Below, piece by piece: positions 5,230 to 7,923 of a stretch of 7,923 bases of DNA. The DNA is taken from contig JADDPY010000049.1 of assembly GCA_016781635.1 (NCBI GenBank), positions 1 through 7,923 of the forward strand, in the 5' to 3' direction. Source of the DNA: Rubrobacter sp. (GTDB taxonomy: Bacteria; Actinomycetota; Rubrobacteria; Rubrobacterales; Rubrobacteraceae). Each line of letters begins with the position of its first letter. The first letter of the stretch is position 1. The notes beneath the pieces were generated by a model. It worked only from the letters and a program-made list of their open reading frames with translations. It had not been told where the DNA came from and searched no databases. Position numbers and translations under genes: made by a program.

Positions 5230-7923
5230 CTAGCGCGCGGCCTTGCTCTGGGCCTGGGGGACCTCGGTCGCTCCCTCGCTGTTTCCCTCCTCGGGGTCGT
5301 AAGCGAGGTTGGGGGAGAGCCACTTCTCGGCTTCCTCCATGGTCATGCCCTTGCGCTCGGCGTAGTCGGCGGCCTGGTCGCGGCCGATCTCGGCGACGCC
5401 GAAGTACTGGGACTCGGGGTGGGAGAAGTAATAGCCGCTGACGGCGGCACCCGGGGTCATGGCGTAGCTCTCGGTGAGGGAGATGCCGGCGTTATCATCG
5501 ACGTCGAGGAGGTCCCACAAGGTGCGCTTCTCGGTATGTTCCGGGCAGGCTGGGTAGCCGGGCGCGGGCCTGATGCCCTGGTACTCCTCGCGGATGATCG
5601 CCTCCGTTTCGAGGCCCTCGTCGGCGGCGTAGCCCCAGAACTCCTTGCGGACCCGCTCGTGCAGCAGCTCGGCGAACGCCTCGGCGAGCCGGTCGGCCAG
5701 GGCCTTTACCATGATCGCGTTGTAGACGTCGTTATCTTCCTCGAAGCGCTGGGCCGCCTCGTCCGCCCCGATCCCGGTGGTAACGGCGAACATGCCCACA
5801 TGGTCCTCCAGCCCCGTCTCCTTTGGGGCGACGAAGTCCACGAGGGAGCGGTTCGGGCGGCCGGGCGGCTTCTGCTTCTGCTGGCGCAGGAAGTGAAGCT
5901 CCGTCAGGACCTCGGTGCGCGACTCGTCCGCGTAGACCTCGACCGAGTCGTTCGGCAGGGCGCTGGCCGGGAAGAGGCCGAAGACGGCGCGGGCCGTCAG
6001 CCACTTCTCCTCGATGATGCGGTCGAGGAGCTCCTGGGCGTCGTCGAAGAGCTTCTTCGCCTCCTCGCCCTTCTCCGGGTCGTCGAAGATGCGGGGGTAG
6101 CTCGCCTTGAGCTGCCAGGAGTGGAAGAAGGGCGTCCAGTCTATGTAGTCTCGGATCTCCTCCAGCGGGTAGTCCTCGAACGAGCGGACGCCGAGGACGT
6201 TCGGCTTCGGCGGGGCGTAGCCCTCCCAGTCGACCTGCGTCCGGTTCGCCCGGGCCCTTCTGAGCGGCGCGATCCTGGTCGAGGAGCGGCGGCCCGCGTG
6301 CTTGGTGCGCACCGCCTCGTACTCGTCCGCTATCCTCTTCGCGTAGGCCGCCTTGCCGCCTCCCTCGCTCACGAGGCTCTGCACCACGCCGACGGCCCGG
6401 GAGGCATCCTTGACGTGGATCGTCGGTTGCTCGTAGCTCGGCGCTATCTTGACGGCCGTGTGCGTCTGCGAGGTCGTCGCCCCGCCGATCAGGAGCGGGA
6501 GGTCGAAGCCCTCGCGCTGCATCTCGCTCGCCACGTGCACCATCTCGTCGAGGCTCGGCGTGATCAGGCCGGAGAGCCCGATGACGTCCGCGCCCTTCTC
6601 CTTGGCGGTCTGGAGGATCTTCGCCGCCGGGACCATGACCCCGAGGTCTATCACCTCGAAGTTGTTGCACTGCAGGACCACGCCCACGATGTTCTTCCCG
6701 ATGTCGTGAACGTCGCCCTTAACGGTCGCCATGATGACCGTGCCGTTGGGCTTCCTCGCCTCGCCCTTCTCCGCCTCGATATACGGGATAAGGTAGGCGA
6801 CCGCCTTCTTCATCACCCGCGCGCTCTTGACGACCTGCGGCAGAAACATCTTCCCCGCGCCGAAGAGGTCGCCGACCACGTTCATCCCGTCCATGAGGGG
6901 ACCTTCGATCACCTCTATCGGACGATCCGCGTTCTGGCGCGCCTCCTCGGCGTCCTCCTCGGCGAAGTCCGCGATGCCCTTGACGAGCGCGTGCTCCAGC
7001 CGCTTGTCGACCGGCCACGAGCGCCACTCCAGGGCCTCTTCCTCGGCCTCCTCGCCCCGGTCGCGGTACTTCTCGGCGATCTGAAGAAGGCGCTCGGTGC
7101 CGTCGTCCCTACGGTTCAGGACGACGTCCTCGACGGCTTCCTTGAGCTCCGCGTCGATGTCGTCGTAGACGCCGAGCTGGCCGGCGTTGACGATGCCCAT
7201 GGTCAAGCCGTTGTTTATGGCGTGGTACAGGAAGACGGCGTGTATGGCCTCGCGCACCGGCTCGTTCCCCCGGAACGAGAACGAGACGTTCGAGATGCCA
7301 CCGGAGGTCTTGGCGTGGGGGAGGTTGGAGGAGATCTCTCCGACGGCTTCTATGAAATCCACGCCGTAATTGTTGTGCTCGTCGATGCCGGTCGCGATGG
7401 CGAAGACGTTCGGGTCGAAGATTATGTCCTCGGGCGGGAAGCCTACCTCTTCGGTGAGGATCTTGTAGGCGCGGGCCGAGATCTCGACCTTGCGCTCCTT
7501 CGTGTCCGCCTGGCCCTGCTCGTCGAAGGCCATCACGACCACGGCCGCCCCGTACCTCTTGAGGAGCTTCGCCTGGCGGATAAACTCCTCCTCGCCTTCC
7601 TTCATGCTGATGGAGTTGACGATGGCCTTGCCCTGCACGCGCTTGAGGCCTTCTTCCACGATCTTCCACTTGGAAGAGTCGATCATGACCGGCACGCGCG
7701 AGATGTCCGGCTCCGCGGCTACGAGGTTCAGGAACGTTACCATCGCCTCCTCGCCGTCGAGCATGCCCTCGTCCATGTTGATGTCCACGATCTGCGCGCC
7801 GTTATCGACCTGCTGGCGCGCCACGTCGAGCGCCGTATCGTAGTCGCCCGAGAGGATCAAGTCCTTGAACTTACGCGAACCCGTAACGTTCGTCCGCTCC
7901 CCGACGTTCACGAACAAGGAGTC
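5230..7923 (-). CDS. metH: Cobalamin-dependent methionine synthase, N-terminal part missing
   Basis: MetH transfers a methyl group from 5-methyltetrahydrofolate via cobalamin to homocysteine, making methionine. The frame is open to the right edge, giving 897 residues that correspond to about E. coli MetH 355 onward. The homocysteine-binding zinc domain is outside the window. Counting from the Leu codon at 7915-7917, the folate-binding domain begins at once with [13 protein letters not shown] and extends to about 255. The helical cap is about 295-385. The B12 domain is about 390-515, with DVHDIGKN at 402-409 (H404 is the cobalt ligand), [11 protein letters not shown] and GGATTS. A linker leads to the AdoMet-dependent reactivation domain (about 560-870), with YIDWTPFF (D593) and [12 protein letters not shown] (R783). 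All expected motifs are intact. A polar tail of about 20 residues (876-895) extends past the usual end. The gene stops with TAG and is followed by a strong hairpin. Its promoter, and any cobalamin or SAM riboswitch, would lie off the window. Confidence 0.97.
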   Translation of the reverse strand, partial: DSLFVNVGERTNVTGSRKFKDLILSGDYDTALDVARQQVDNGAQIVDINMDEGMLDGEEAMVTFLNLVAAEPDISRVPVMIDSSKWKIVEEGLKRVQGKAIVNSISMKEGEEEFIRQAKLLKRYGAAVVVMAFDEQGQADTKERKVEISARAYKILTEEVGFPPEDIIFDPNVFAIATGIDEHNNYGVDFIEAVGEISSNLPHAKTSGGISNVSFSFRGNEPVREAIHAVFLYHAINNGLTMGIVNAGQLGVYDDIDAELKEAVEDVVLNRRDDGTERLLQIAEKYRDRGEEAEEEALEWRSWPVDKRLEHALVKGIADFAEEDAEEARQNADRPIEVIEGPLMDGMNVVGDLFGAGKMFLPQVVKSARVMKKAVAYLIPYIEAEKGEARKPNGTVIMATVKGDVHDIGKNIVGVVLQCNNFEVIDLGVMVPAAKILQTAKEKGADVIGLSGLITPSLDEMVHVASEMQREGFDLPLLIGGATTSQTHTAVKIAPSYEQPTIHVKDASRAVGVVQSLVSEGGGKAAYAKRIADEYEAVRTKHAGRRSSTRIAPLRRARANRTQVDWEGYAPPKPNVLGVRSFEDYPLEEIRDYIDWTPFFHSWQLKASYPRIFDDPEKGEEAKKLFDDAQELLDRIIEEKWLTARAVFGLFPASALPNDSVEVYADESRTEVLTELHFLRQQKQKPPGRPNRSLVDFVAPKETGLEDHVGMFAVTTGIGADEAAQRFEEDNDVYNAIMVKALADRLAEAFAELLHERVRKEFWGYAADEGLETEAIIREEYQGIRPAPGYPACPEHTEKRTLWDLLDVDDNAGISLTESYAMTPGAAVSGYYFSHPESQYFGVAEIGRDQAADYAERKGMTMEEAEKWLSPNLAYDPEEGNSEGATEVPQAQSKAAR

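Noticed and set aside
5214..5232. 6-bp hairpin (TAGCCG / CGGCTA) overlapping the metH stop codon
   Set aside because: Too short and overlaps coding sequence; the perfect 19-bp hairpin just beyond is the far better terminator candidate.

Overview
This is a GC-rich bacterial chromosomal window, and most third codon positions are G or C. The gene content is core metabolism: serine biosynthesis, cobalamin-dependent methionine synthase, a small lipase/esterase and a few poorly characterised proteins. The protein style (M. tuberculosis-type long SerA with an ACT domain, GTG starts, long GC hairpins) suggests a high-GC Gram-positive. A deep-branching actinobacterium such as Rubrobacter is my best guess, but this is an inference and was not checked by search.

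Left part, + strand (1-2848): a compact serine-biosynthesis operon. It begins with a class V PLP aminotransferase cut by the left edge. serA follows with a 4-base stop/start overlap, then a 71-aa YjzC-like small protein 4 bases after the serA stop. The operon ends at a perfect 18-bp hairpin followed by a T-run. The aminotransferase and SerA are likely successive steps of the phosphoserine route.

Middle part (2875-4562): an alpha/beta hydrolase (- strand) and a membrane-anchored DUF4230 protein (+ strand) diverge from a gap of about 60-100 bp that appears to hold two overlapping promoters. For both genes a strong Shine-Dalgarno sequence points to a start downstream of the longest possible one. 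Past the DUF4230 gene, 4371-4501 holds on the - strand what looks like the remnant of a PIN-domain (VapC-type) toxin gene.

Right part, - strand (4563-7923): a 160-aa hydrophobic protein of unknown function lies downstream of metH. The gap between them contains a perfect 19-bp hairpin without a T-run. metH runs off the right edge, and its folate, cobalamin and reactivation domains are visible and look intact. Serine made by the left operon is the usual one-carbon donor for the methyl-folate that MetH consumes, so the two ends are metabolically linked, but they are not one transcription unit.

No tRNA, rRNA, CRISPR array, insertion sequence or origin was seen, and no gene-free stretch exceeds about 205 bp. 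I found no convincing new multi-gene system. The most interesting items are the PIN remnant, the small protein appended to the serine operon, and the compact divergent promoter region.
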